Position numbers and translations under genes: made by a program. 64,000 bases of DNA from Mycolicibacter heraklionensis. GTDB taxonomy: Bacteria > Actinomycetota > Actinomycetes > Mycobacteriales > Mycobacteriaceae. The DNA is taken from positions 4,158,880-4,222,879 of the forward strand of contig NZ_CP080997.1 of NCBI RefSeq assembly GCF_019645815.1. Direction: 5' to 3'. The notes beneath the pieces were generated by a model, which saw only the letters and a program-made list of their open reading frames with translations, ran no database searches and was not told where the DNA came from. Each line of letters starts with the position of its first letter. The stretch's first letter is position 1. Below, one piece after another: positions 16,032 through 24,009 of the stretch.

Positions 16032-16655
16032 ATGCGTAGAAAGTCTGACCCGCAGCGACGGCGTCGACAGCTGTGCGATGCGGCGATCGAGCTGCTCGGC
16101 GCGGACGGCGCCCGCGGACTCAGCCACCCCAAGGTCGACCGCCGCGCCCGCATGCCCGCGGGGACGACATCGTTTTACTTCCGCACCCGCAAGGCCTTGA
16201 TGCATGCGGTGGCCGCCCGGGTGACCGAGCTCGACCTCGCCGATCTGCGCGCCATGTCGGAGTTGGCCGACGACGGCGACGGCCTCGTCTCGGGCACCCT
16301 GGGACTGGCCACGATGGTGGTGCTGGCGGGCACCGCGCCGTGGGTGACGCGAACACGCGCGCGCTACGAACTGGCGATGGAGGCGGGTCGCGAGCCCGAG
16401 CTGGCCGAGATCATGCGGCAGAGCACAACTCAGTTCCATGAACTCGTCCGGCGGGCGGTCACCCACTGGCAGCCCGACGACTGTCAACCCGACCCGGCAG
16501 TGCTGGACGAGCAGACCTATGCGGTGCTGCGCTTCGTCAACGGCGTCATGGTGGAGTCCTGCCAGGGCCACGATCCCGATCGCAGCGCCGAACAGATCGA
16601 TCGGCTGATCCGGGCGATCATCGGCGGGGTACGCGAACAGCGCGACCCCGACTGA
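16032..16655 (+). CDS. TetR-family transcriptional regulator (island, second)
   Basis: The 207-residue regulator begins with a very basic MRRKSDPQRRRRQL followed by a TetR helix-turn-helix (AAIELLGADGARGLSHPKVDRRARMPAGTTSFYFRTRKALMHA). The C-terminal domain is helical. A -10 element TAGACT lies at 16014-16019, giving a very short leader. It follows the previous TetR gene after 76 nt and precedes the aldehyde dehydrogenase gene after 98 nt. No copy of the GAGAAT palindrome lies in either gap, so it probably reads another site. Confidence 0.85.
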   Translation: MRRKSDPQRRRRQLCDAAIELLGADGARGLSHPKVDRRARMPAGTTSFYFRTRKALMHAVAARVTELDLADLRAMSELADDGDGLVSGTLGLATMVVLAGTAPWVTRTRARYELAMEAGREPELAEIMRQSTTQFHELVRRAVTHWQPDDCQPDPAVLDEQTYAVLRFVNGVMVESCQGHDPDRSAEQIDRLIRAIIGGVREQRDPD

Positions 16656-16753
16656 GTCGCGCCGCAGAGACCACCGCGAACCCTAGACATCGGCTGGGGA
16701 ACCACATACCCTCGTGCAAACGCAATTATCCGAATGCGAGAAGGGGATTATCC

Positions 16754-18211
16754 ATGTCGGTGCAGACGGTGTTGGACGACATTCGTAAAGTCCCCGGCAC
16801 CGGAGACGTGATTCCGATCATCGATCCGGCCACCGAAGAGCAGCTGACCGAATTCACCGACTGCGGCCCCGAGGCGGTCAACGACGCCGTCGCCCGGGCC
16901 AAGGCCACCGCGGAGTCCGGGGTGTGGTCGCAGATGGCCGACTACGACCGGGCCCGGGTGCTGTGGAAGGTCGCCGACCTCATCGACGAGAACGCCGAAG
17001 TCCTGGCCGAACTCGAGTCGATCAACGCCGGCATTCCGGCCTCCCAGGCCGCGATCATCACCAAGGTGGGCTCGGAGTGGTTCCGCTACTACGCGGGCTG
17101 GTGTACCAAGATCGACGGCATCGCGCGCGACGTGAACACCGGCGGCCTGACCGGCATCGAGTCGCATCAGCACGTCTACACGCTGCGCGAGCCCTATGAC
17201 GTGGTGGGGCTGATCTTCCCGTGGAACGGCCCGGTCTTCAACTTCTGCGCCAAGCTGGCACCGTCGCTGGCCGCCGGCTGCAGCAGCGTGGTCAAGCCGG
17301 CCGAGGAAACCCCGCTGTCGGCGCTGGTCCTCGACCGCATCCTGAGCGAGGCGGGCGTGCCCGACGGCGTGGTCAACATGGTGCTCGGCTACGGCCACAC
17401 CGCCGGTGCGGCGATCACCGCGCACCCCGACGTGGACAAGGTCGCGTTCACCGGGTCCACCGAGGTTGGTCGTGAGATCGTGCGCGCCTCTGCCGCAAGC
17501 AATCTCAACAAGGTGACCCTGGAACTCGGCGGCAAGTCGCCGGTCCTGATCTACGACGACGCCGACCTCGACATGGCCATCACCATGGCGGCGTTCGGCA
17601 CCTTCGTGCACTCCGGGCAGGCCTGCGTGTGCGGCTCGCGGATCTTCGCCCAGCGCGGCGTCTACGAGCGGGTCGTGGAAGGCATCGCCAACATGGCCAA
17701 CATGATGCAGCTCGGCGGCCCGAAGGACGAGGGCGTCATGGTCGGTCCGCTGATCAGCCAGAAGCAGCTCACCCGGGTGCTCGGCTACCTGGAGCAGGGT
17801 AAGGCCGACGGCAACGAGCTCGTCACCGGTGGCCACCGGCTGGACCGCAAGGGCTACTTCGTACACCCCACCGTGGTCACCGGCGTCGACCCCGACTCCA
17901 GCCGGCTGTTCCAGGAGGAGATCTTCGGCCCGGTGGTCACCATCCTGCCGTTCGACGACGACGACGAGGCGATTGCCCTGGCCAACAACAGCAGCTACGG
18001 GCTGGCCGCGACCGCATGGACGTCCAACCTGGGCCGCGCGCACCGGCTGGCCAAGCGGCTCAAGGCCGGAACGGTCGGGCTGAACTGTCAGATGCAGTTC
18101 GACCACTCGATGCCGTTCGGCGGATACAAGCAGTCCGGCTGGGGTTACGAATCCGGCAAGGCAGGCATCGAAACCTACCTCCAGACGAAGATCGTCTGGG
18201 CGCAGATGTAA
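16754..18211 (+). CDS. aldehyde dehydrogenase (first of two)
   Basis: This is a complete 485-residue NAD(P)-dependent aldehyde dehydrogenase. The catalytic Cys291 is in HSGQACVCG and the general base Glu257 in TLELGGKSP. The cofactor segment FTGSTEVGREI and the C-terminal MPFGGYKQSGWG are intact. GAGAAGGGG lies before the ATG. It should oxidise an aldehyde released in the pathway to the acid. It is followed after 20 nt by a DHDPR-like oxidoreductase, so the two probably form one transcription unit. Confidence 0.93.
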   Translation: MSVQTVLDDIRKVPGTGDVIPIIDPATEEQLTEFTDCGPEAVNDAVARAKATAESGVWSQMADYDRARVLWKVADLIDENAEVLAELESINAGIPASQAAIITKVGSEWFRYYAGWCTKIDGIARDVNTGGLTGIESHQHVYTLREPYDVVGLIFPWNGPVFNFCAKLAPSLAAGCSSVVKPAEETPLSALVLDRILSEAGVPDGVVNMVLGYGHTAGAAITAHPDVDKVAFTGSTEVGREIVRASAASNLNKVTLELGGKSPVLIYDDADLDMAITMAAFGTFVHSGQACVCGSRIFAQRGVYERVVEGIANMANMMQLGGPKDEGVMVGPLISQKQLTRVLGYLEQGKADGNELVTGGHRLDRKGYFVHPTVVTGVDPDSSRLFQEEIFGPVVTILPFDDDDEAIALANNSSYGLAATAWTSNLGRAHRLAKRLKAGTVGLNCQMQFDHSMPFGGYKQSGWGYESGKAGIETYLQTKIVWAQM

Positions 18212-18231
18212 CCGGAGAACGGGACAACGAC

Positions 18232-19308
18232 ATGGTTGACGCCCCCGCCTCCCCCTACCGGGTCGTTCAGTGGACGACCGGCAACGTCGGCAAGAGTTCC
18301 GTTCGGGCGATCACCGGCAACCCGAACTACGAACTCGTCGGCCTCTTCGCATGGTCGGAAGACAAGGTCGGCCGCGACGCCGGCGAGCTGGCCGGCATCG
18401 ACCCGCTCGGCGTCACCGCGACCAACGACGCCGCAGCGCTGTTGGCACTCAAACCCGACTGTGTGGTCTACAACCCGATGTGGATCAACGTCGATGAGCT
18501 GGTGCAGATCCTCTCGGCGGGCGTAAACGTCGTGACATCAGCGTCTTTCATCACCGGGCACAACCTCGGCGACGACCGGGAACGGCTCGCCGAAGCGTGT
18601 CGCAAGGGCGGATCCACCCTGTTCGGGTCCGGGGTCAGCCCGGGCTTCGCCGAACTGCTGGCGATCGTGGCGGCGACAGCATGCGACCGGGTCGACAAGA
18701 TCACCATCACCGAGACGGCCGACACCACCCTCTACGACTCTCCCGACACCGAGCGGCCGGTGGGTTTCGGCACCGCGATCGACGACCCGGACCTGGAGCC
18801 GATGGCCGCCCGCGGCACGGCGGTCTTCGCCGAGGCGGTCCGGCTGGTCGCCGACGCGATGGGCATCGAACTCGATGAGATCACCTGCGTTTCCGAGTAC
18901 GCCCAGACCACCGCGGACCTACCGATGGCATCGTGGACGATCCCGGCCGGACACGTGGCCGGGGTGTTCGCCAGCTGGCGCGGAATAGTCAACGGCCGAT
19001 GCGTCATCGACATCAACGTACGGTGGCGCAAAGGTCAGACGCTGGAGCCGGATTGGCAGCTCGACGGCGATGGCTGGAAGATCACCATCGACGGCCGGCC
19101 AACGGTGAACATGCAAGTCGGCTTCACACCGCCACCGGACCTGATCGCCTCGGCCAAGTCCCTCGACGACTTCTTCGAGCTCGGTCACATCATGACCGCG
19201 ATGCCGCCGATCAACGCCATCCCGGCCGTCGTCGCGGCCGAACCCGGGATCGCCACCTACAACGATCTGCCGCTGAACCTGCCCCGCTTCCCCGCTCAGA
19301 ACAGGTAG
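18232..19308 (+). CDS. dihydrodipicolinate-reductase-like NAD(P)-binding oxidoreductase
   Basis: The 358-residue protein has an N-terminal Rossmann domain (YRVVQWTTGNVGKSSVRAI) of the DapB-like family. This family is common in mycobacteria, often next to fatty acid, steroid or amine catabolism genes. The central part includes TLFGSGVSPGFAELLAIVAA. The true reaction of the family is not established. The ATG at 18232 is chosen because longer readings run into the aldehyde dehydrogenase gene. Its 3' end overlaps the convergent COX4-like gene by 13 nt, so no terminator fits between them. Confidence 0.85.
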   Translation: MVDAPASPYRVVQWTTGNVGKSSVRAITGNPNYELVGLFAWSEDKVGRDAGELAGIDPLGVTATNDAAALLALKPDCVVYNPMWINVDELVQILSAGVNVVTSASFITGHNLGDDRERLAEACRKGGSTLFGSGVSPGFAELLAIVAATACDRVDKITITETADTTLYDSPDTERPVGFGTAIDDPDLEPMAARGTAVFAEAVRLVADAMGIELDEITCVSEYAQTTADLPMASWTIPAGHVAGVFASWRGIVNGRCVIDINVRWRKGQTLEPDWQLDGDGWKITIDGRPTVNMQVGFTPPPDLIASAKSLDDFFELGHIMTAMPPINAIPAVVAAEPGIATYNDLPLNLPRFPAQNR

Positions 19309-19589
19309 ATCACCAATACGGCCGTCCACAGCACGGCGAGCCACGCGTCGGTGGTGCGGCGCAACCAGATCGGTGCGGTGCGCACCTCCATGAAGTTGCG
19401 GATGATCAGCCGGGCCTTGACACCCGACAGTGCGATCACCGTGACAGTGATGGGGATGCTCGGCTCGACCGGCCCGGCGGTGTGCCCCGGAGCCAGCCAC
19501 CAGGCCAGCACGGTGATGACCACCAGGACAAGCCAGGTTGCGGTGAGCAGCGGGTCCGCCACGAATCGGGGGTGCTGCTGTGCGGTCAC
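19296..19589 (-). CDS. cytochrome c oxidase subunit IV-like (COX4/NorF-like) membrane protein
   Basis: This is a 97-residue protein with three hydrophobic segments: TWLVLVVITVLAWWLA, ITVTVIALSGVKARLII and AWLAVLWTAVLVIYLF. The middle part (GVKARLIIRNFMEVRTAPIWLR) is typical of the prokaryotic COX4 family. GTG 19589 is chosen because AGGTGA precedes it; GTG 19598, which overlaps the COX3 stop, is the alternative. It pairs with the COX3-like gene upstream. No catalytic oxidase subunit is encoded nearby, so it may stabilise an oxidase or NO reductase encoded elsewhere, as NorF does. Confidence 0.8.
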   Translation of the reverse strand: MTAQQHPRFVADPLLTATWLVLVVITVLAWWLAPGHTAGPVEPSIPITVTVIALSGVKARLIIRNFMEVRTAPIWLRRTTDAWLAVLWTAVLVIYLF

Positions 19590-19594
19590 GGCGT

Positions 19595-20167
19595 TCACCT
19601 CATCACGTAGAGCAGAGCGAAGATGACGACCCAGAGCAGGTCGACCATGTGCCAGTAGGTCGCGCCCTGTTCCACCATGCCGACTCGGGCCCGGCGCGGG
19701 TTGCGCAGTTCGCGGATGACGACTCCCAGGATCAGCAGGCCGAGTCCGACATGGAACAGGTGTACGCCGGTCAGCACGTAGTAGAAGCTGAAGAAGGCGC
19801 TGGAATTGGTGTGCCCCGCATGTATTTCCGCGGTCCACTCGTAGATCTTGAGCGCCGCGAACAGCACGCCGCACAGCGCCCCGGCGCGCACCAGCGCGAT
19901 CGCGCCGGTGCGGTCGCCGGCCCGCACCGCCTGCACGCTTTGGGCCACCAGCCACGAGCTGGTGATCAGCACAATGGTGTTGATCACGCCGACGGTGATG
20001 TTGAGGTGCTGCTGGTCGGCCAGGAACTGCTCGGGCGCCCTGGTCCGGAACACCAGGTACGCGATGAAGTAGCCGCCGAAGATGAACAGATCGCCGAGCA
20101 CCATGAACCACATGTGGCCGTCGCCGGGCAGATGGGTACGGGCGGTTGGCGCTTTCAGGTCAGTCAT
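19595..20167 (-). CDS. cytochrome c oxidase subunit III-like (COX3/NorE-like) membrane protein
   Basis: This 190-residue protein has about five transmembrane helices of the heme-copper oxidase subunit III family. The segments HMWFMVLGDLFIFGGYFIAYLVF, LNITVGVINTIVLITSSWLVAQS and GVHLFHVGLGLLILG are characteristic. It is shorter than mitochondrial-type subunit III and closer to NorE-like proteins. The ATG at 20167 lies within the end of the upstream gene (8-nt overlap). A TTG at 20182 would give 195 residues. The set of two unknown membrane proteins, COX3 and COX4 forms one minus-strand operon. Confidence 0.85.
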   Translation of the reverse strand: MTDLKAPTARTHLPGDGHMWFMVLGDLFIFGGYFIAYLVFRTRAPEQFLADQQHLNITVGVINTIVLITSSWLVAQSVQAVRAGDRTGAIALVRAGALCGVLFAALKIYEWTAEIHAGHTNSSAFFSFYYVLTGVHLFHVGLGLLILGVVIRELRNPRRARVGMVEQGATYWHMVDLLWVVIFALLYVMR

Positions 20168-20921
20168 CGACTTGTCCCGCAACGACTTCCGGGGCTTCCC
20201 GCTTACCGGTGACCCACATGATCGGGAAGATCAGCCCGATCCAGGCGGCGAAGATGACGACGGCGATGTAGAAGGAGATGATGCCGTTCCAGGAGAAGGC
20301 ACCCGATTCGAACAGCCACATCTGGGTGGCGATCACTTCAGTGACGATCTGCCAGACGGTGATGTAGGCGAACCATTTTGGGAAGATCTGGTTCTTGTCG
20401 TAGAAGATCGCCAGCGCCAAACAGAAGTAGGCGGCGGTGAAACAGCCCAGCGACCCGTTGTAGGTCAGCGTCCCCAGGTCGTAGAAGAACCGCACCAGCT
20501 CCGGGTCGCGGTCTGACCGGAACACCGCGAGCAGGTAGCACAACATCATCAGCTGAAAGCCGGGAATCGCCCCGACCGCCATGGCACCGATATAGCCGTA
20601 GGCCAGCACCGAACCCGAACTCATCCGCTTCATGTGATAGCCGATGAGGCCGTTGGAGATCGCGGCGCCGCCGGTGATCACCAGCAGCATGACGAAGCCG
20701 ATCTGGATCGTCAGCGCGTGCTGGTGATACCAGGCCTGGATTTCGGGCATGCCGACGTCCGGGCGCGGCGGGGGCGTCACCCGGCCCAGCAGGCACACGC
20801 CGACACCCATCAGCAGGTAGAACGCCACCGAGATCCAGAACACCACCCGCACATCGGGTTTCCCGCCGGCGGGTGGAGATTCACCGACCTCGGGTCCGTA
20901 GAGCAGTGTCGCGATGTTCAC
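20160..20921 (-). CDS. multi-pass membrane protein, paralogue of the next gene upstream
   Basis: The 253-residue protein has about six hydrophobic helices and no heme-ligand pattern I can assign. It shares with the protein encoded at 20918-21673 an MKRMS-x-x-S-x-V-x-AY segment after helix 2, a FP[KR]W loop and a W[ND]G[LI]ISF[WY] motif before the last helix. The two therefore arose by duplication. I do not recognise a named family. It lies between that paralogue and the COX3-like gene, with GTGA and 8-nt overlaps, so it probably works in the same membrane complex. Confidence 0.75.
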   Translation of the reverse strand: MNIATLLYGPEVGESPPAGGKPDVRVVFWISVAFYLLMGVGVCLLGRVTPPPRPDVGMPEIQAWYHQHALTIQIGFVMLLVITGGAAISNGLIGYHMKRMSSGSVLAYGYIGAMAVGAIPGFQLMMLCYLLAVFRSDRDPELVRFFYDLGTLTYNGSLGCFTAAYFCLALAIFYDKNQIFPKWFAYITVWQIVTEVIATQMWLFESGAFSWNGIISFYIAVVIFAAWIGLIFPIMWVTGKREAPEVVAGQVDD

Positions 20922-21673
20922 CGCGCCGGCCCCTCGACCAAGCCTTCTGCCACACCTTGGCGATACAGCGCATCGCGCAGCGCGAAGAACATCGCGACGA
21001 CGAATATCGCGAAAGCGCCGTTACGGACCCAGAACGAGATGAGTCCGTCCCAAGCCAGCGGTCCGGTGGTGAACACCGTCGCCGCGGCCGAGGGCAGCAT
21101 CGCCAGAGCGGTGATCACCGACAGGTGGGCCACCCAGCGCGGAAACACCGGATCGGGCCCACGGTCGAAGTAGACGGCGCAGGCCAGCATGGCGAACTGC
21201 GCCACGATCATGCCGACGGGCGCGATGAACGACAGCCACGCCATGTCGTTGAGGGCCTGGATCACCTCCGGGCTGCGGTCCGGACGAAACGCCGCCACCC
21301 CGAAGTAGATGTTCGACAACGCGAACAGGGTCGCGCCGCTGACCACGGCCGCCAGGTAGGCGTAGGCGAAGACGTGGCTCTGGGTCGACATCCGCTTCAT
21401 CTGCCCCACGATCAGCACCAGGAACGGCACGATCATGATGCCGCACAGGTTGAACCCGACCATGCTCAACCGGATCCAGGACCGATGCTGGTCGTAGAAC
21501 TGCGCCACTTGCGCGGCGGACATGGTCGGCGACATCGGCGGGAAGAACCCCGGGAACGCCAGGAACAGCGCGAGCAATACCGCGGCGACGACCGGCCCGG
21601 ACCACAGCAGCACCAGCTGTGCCCGGAAGGCGGTGGCTTTCGGCGAATCCTCGACTTCGGCGAGCAATTGCAT
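20918..21673 (-). CDS. multi-pass membrane protein, first gene of the COX3/COX4 operon
   Basis: This 251-residue protein has about six hydrophobic segments, among them LLWSGPVVAAVLLALFLAF, GIMIVPFLVLIVG and NGAFAIFVVAMFFAL. It shares MKRMS, FPRW and WDGLISFW motifs with its downstream paralogue. Function is unknown. It is the promoter-proximal gene of the operon. Two TAGCC palindromes lie 23-61 nt upstream of its ATG, close enough for direct repression of the operon. Confidence 0.75.
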   Translation of the reverse strand: MQLLAEVEDSPKATAFRAQLVLLWSGPVVAAVLLALFLAFPGFFPPMSPTMSAAQVAQFYDQHRSWIRLSMVGFNLCGIMIVPFLVLIVGQMKRMSTQSHVFAYAYLAAVVSGATLFALSNIYFGVAAFRPDRSPEVIQALNDMAWLSFIAPVGMIVAQFAMLACAVYFDRGPDPVFPRWVAHLSVITALAMLPSAAATVFTTGPLAWDGLISFWVRNGAFAIFVVAMFFALRDALYRQGVAEGLVEGPAR

Positions 21674-21695
21674 AGCGCTACCCCTTCACCCCGCT

Positions 21696-21709
21696 AGCCG
21701 ATCGGCTAC
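21696..21709. promoter_or_regulatory. TetR-type operator O1 of the COX-like operon
   Basis: TAGCCGATCGGCTA is a perfect 14-bp palindrome 23 nt upstream of the first gene of the membrane-protein/COX operon. Its centre is 23 bp (about two helical turns) from that of the next palindrome. Confidence 0.8.
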
Positions 21710-21716
21710 CGAAAAG

Positions 21717-21734
21717 ATAGCCGAGCGGCTATCC
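21717..21734. promoter_or_regulatory. TetR-type operator O2 of the COX-like operon
   Basis: GATAGCCG-AG-CGGCTATC has perfect 8-bp arms and a 2-nt centre. It shares the TAGCCG/CGGCTA core with O1 and lies between O1 and the end of the TetR gene. Confidence 0.8.
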
Positions 21735-21739
21735 GGCGG

Positions 21740-22339
21740 TCAATGGCCGCCCGCGGCGCCGCCGGGCGCCTCGATGAATCGCCGGGTGAGCCGAAGCAAT
21801 TGGGCGCGCAGCGTGTCATCGTCGATGTCGCCCACCAACGGATGCATCACCCCGACGGCGATCGCACCGGACAACATCGCCGCCGACACCACGGCGTCGT
21901 CGCCGGCGTCGCCCACCAGCACTCCATACAACCGCGCGATGAACTGCTGAAAAGGCTGATGTTCGGCCAGCAGCCGAACGATCACCGGGTCGAACTGCAG
22001 TGTGCTCGCCGCACCCCGTCGGCGTACCGCCATGTCAATGACGCCGTCGAGCAACACTTCCCGGGCCCGTGGCCGACTCTGCTGCGCTTCGGCGACCTCC
22101 AACGCCTCCTCCAAACCACCCAGTTCCCGCTCGGTGAGGGCGACGACGATCTCCTCCTTGGTCTTGAACTGGTGATAGACCGCCGCCTTGGTCACCCCGA
22201 TCGCGTCGGCGATCATCTGCAGCGACGTTCCGCCGACCCCGTTCTCACCGATCAACTGCAGCGCAGCGTCGAGAATCCGGGTCTGCGCCGCGCTACGGGG
22301 GATGAAGCGGAACCGGGTAGCGGCCGGAGTGGAAGCCAT
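21740..22339 (-). CDS. TetR-family regulator of the COX-like operon
   Basis: This is a 199-residue TetR protein with a clear helix-turn-helix (QTRILDAALQLIGENGVGGTSLQMIADAIGVTKAAVYHQFKTKEEIVVAL) after a short basic arm, and a ligand domain. Three palindromes with the same TAGCC...GGCTA ends flank it: two just downstream, before the COX-like operon, and one immediately before its own ATG. The arrangement strongly suggests that it represses both itself and the COX-like operon. It follows the meaB-like gene by 21 nt on the same strand. Confidence 0.9.
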   Translation of the reverse strand: MASTPAATRFRFIPRSAAQTRILDAALQLIGENGVGGTSLQMIADAIGVTKAAVYHQFKTKEEIVVALTERELGGLEEALEVAEAQQSRPRAREVLLDGVIDMAVRRRGAASTLQFDPVIVRLLAEHQPFQQFIARLYGVLVGDAGDDAVVSAAMLSGAIAVGVMHPLVGDIDDDTLRAQLLRLTRRFIEAPGGAAGGH

Positions 22340-22349
22340 GCGATGACAG

Positions 22350-22363
22350 TAGCCAGTCGGCTA
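22350..22363. promoter_or_regulatory. TetR-type operator O3 upstream of the TetR gene
   Basis: TAGCC-AGTC-GGCTA has perfect 5-bp arms with the same outer bases as O1 and O2. It lies 11-24 nt before the TetR ATG and overlaps the TAG stop codon of the meaB-like gene, so the operator is partly coding. Confidence 0.7.
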
Positions 22364-23230
22364 GTCAGACAACAGCCGCTCCGCCGCCGAGTAGGGATCA
22401 TCGGTCCCGTCGACAACCCGTTCGGCGAGCCGGTCCAGCGCGGGATGAGTGCGCAGCCGGGTATGAGCCAACGAGAGGATCTGTGCTCGCGCCCGTGCCA
22501 GCCGGCGCTCGCGACTGTCGGTGCGGTGATGGGCCTCGATCACGTCCACCAGCTCGCCGAGACCGTCGCCGCGCGCGGCGATCAGGGTGAGAATCGGTGC
22601 GCCGGTGTGCTTCAGCTCGACCCGGAGATCGCGCACGGTCTGCGCGGCACCCTCGCGGTCGGCCTTGTTCACCACCACGATGTCGGCCACTTCCAGCAAC
22701 CCGGCCTTGGCGGCCTGGACCGCGTCTCCGGCACCGGGATTGAGCACCACGATCGTCGGGTCGGCGATCGCGGCGATCTCAATCTCGGACTGGCCCACCC
22801 CGACCGTCTCCAGCAGCAACACGTCGAAGCCGAGCGCGGCGAGCAGCGCAATGGCCGCGGGCACCGCCTCGGCCAGGCCACCCAGGTGGCCGCGGGCCGC
22901 CACCGACCGGATGAGCACTTCCGGATCGTTGATGTGGGCAGCCATGCGAATGCGGTCGCCCAGCAGGGCGCCGCCGCTGAACGGCGAGGACGGATCGACG
23001 GCGAGCACCGCCACCCGCAGGCCCCGCTCCCGGTACGCCCCCACCAGCGCAGCGATCGTGGTGGACTTGCCCGCCCCCGGCGGTCCGGTCACCCCGATGA
23101 CCCGCGTGGCGGCAGGCCCCACAGCGGACAGGACTTCGGCCCGCCGGCCGCTTTCGACCAGGCTGAGCAACCGGCCGGTGGCACGGACGGATCCCCCGCG
23201 CGCCGCGGCGAGCAACTCGGCAATGGTCAT
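22361..23230 (-). CDS. meaB: MeaB/ArgK-type P-loop GTPase
   Basis: This 289-residue G3E-type GTPase has Walker A GPPGAGKST near residue 49, AVDPSSPFSGGALLGDRIRM and ETVGVGQSE as switch-like segments, and VVNKADREG as the NKxD base-recognition motif. MeaB proteins guard and load adenosylcobalamin-dependent acyl-CoA mutases. No mutase gene is in this window, and mycobacteria usually have a meaB beside mutAB, so this may be a second copy serving another mutase or another role. The ATG is 8 nt from the crotonase stop. Longer readings into the crotonase gene are rejected. Confidence 0.85.
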   Translation of the reverse strand: MTIAELLAAARGGSVRATGRLLSLVESGRRAEVLSAVGPAATRVIGVTGPPGAGKSTTIAALVGAYRERGLRVAVLAVDPSSPFSGGALLGDRIRMAAHINDPEVLIRSVAARGHLGGLAEAVPAAIALLAALGFDVLLLETVGVGQSEIEIAAIADPTIVVLNPGAGDAVQAAKAGLLEVADIVVVNKADREGAAQTVRDLRVELKHTGAPILTLIAARGDGLGELVDVIEAHHRTDSRERRLARARAQILSLAHTRLRTHPALDRLAERVVDGTDDPYSAAERLLSD

Positions 23231-23238
23231 GCGGAACG

Positions 23239-24006
23239 TCAGTTCTTGTTCGCGGTGAGCCGATCGATGATGGCGGCGAAATCGTCGGTCTTGAAGGACT
23301 GGTCTTCGGCCATGTTCGCGAAGTCCAAGGTGGCCAGCACCGCACGCTCCAGGTGGATGTTGAGCAGCCGCTTGGTGCTCTCCACCGCCTGGCGGGGCAG
23401 CTCGGCGATTCGCCGAGCACACGAAATTGCTTCCGCCAGCGGGTCTTCCGCTACATGGTTGGCCAGTCCCAGCTCCACCGCCCGAGCGGCCGGAATACGA
23501 GCCCCAGTCAGGGCGTACTCCTTGGCCAGCAGCAGGCTCATCTGCAACGGCCAGGTCAGCGGGCCCCCGTCGGCGGCGACCAGACCCACCTGCACGTGCG
23601 GGTCGGCCAGGTAGGCCGATTCCGAGATGTAGACGATGTCGCTCAGCGCCACCAGACTGCAGCCCAGACCGACGGCGGGCCCGTTCACCGCGGCGATCAC
23701 CGGGGTGCGGCAGCGCGCCATGCCCAGCACGATATCGCGGCCGTGTGCAATCGTTTTGGCGCGCAGCTTCTCATCGCGCCGCAGTTCGTCGAGGTAGGCG
23801 AAATCGCCCCCGGCGGAGAACGCCCGCCCGCTGCCGGTCAGCACCGCCGCCCGCGCATCACGGTCTTCCTCCAACCGCGGCCACAGTTTCGCCAGACCGG
23901 TGTGCAGTGCGTCGTTGACGGCGTTGAGCGCGTCGGGGCGGTTGAGTGTGATGATCCGCAGCGGGCCGTCGGCACGCACGTCGATTTCAGCAGGCAAGTC
24001 GTACAC
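23239..24006 (-). CDS. enoyl-CoA hydratase/isomerase (crotonase) family protein
   Basis: The 255-residue crotonase has intact CoA/oxyanion segments, GRAFSAGGDFAYL near residue 62 and NGPAVGLGCSL near residue 110. The two glutamates of canonical enoyl-CoA hydratase are absent: the first is Ser in GCSL and the second is His in ADPHVQVG. Simple hydration by the standard mechanism is therefore unlikely. An isomerase, hydrolase or retro-Claisen-type activity is possible. It is preceded by a FadE gene 3 nt away and followed by the MeaB-like gene, in the fadD-fadE-fadE-ech-meaB operon. Confidence 0.88.
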   Translation of the reverse strand: MYDLPAEIDVRADGPLRIITLNRPDALNAVNDALHTGLAKLWPRLEEDRDARAAVLTGSGRAFSAGGDFAYLDELRRDEKLRAKTIAHGRDIVLGMARCRTPVIAAVNGPAVGLGCSLVALSDIVYISESAYLADPHVQVGLVAADGGPLTWPLQMSLLLAKEYALTGARIPAARAVELGLANHVAEDPLAEAISCARRIAELPRQAVESTKRLLNIHLERAVLATLDFANMAEDQSFKTDDFAAIIDRLTANKN

Positions 24007-24009
24007 GTC

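Noticed and set aside
19296..21673. A complete cytochrome c oxidase or NO reductase operon
   Set aside because: Only subunit III-like and IV-like proteins are present; no protein with the heme-copper histidine pattern of subunit I or the CuA site of subunit II is encoded in the window.
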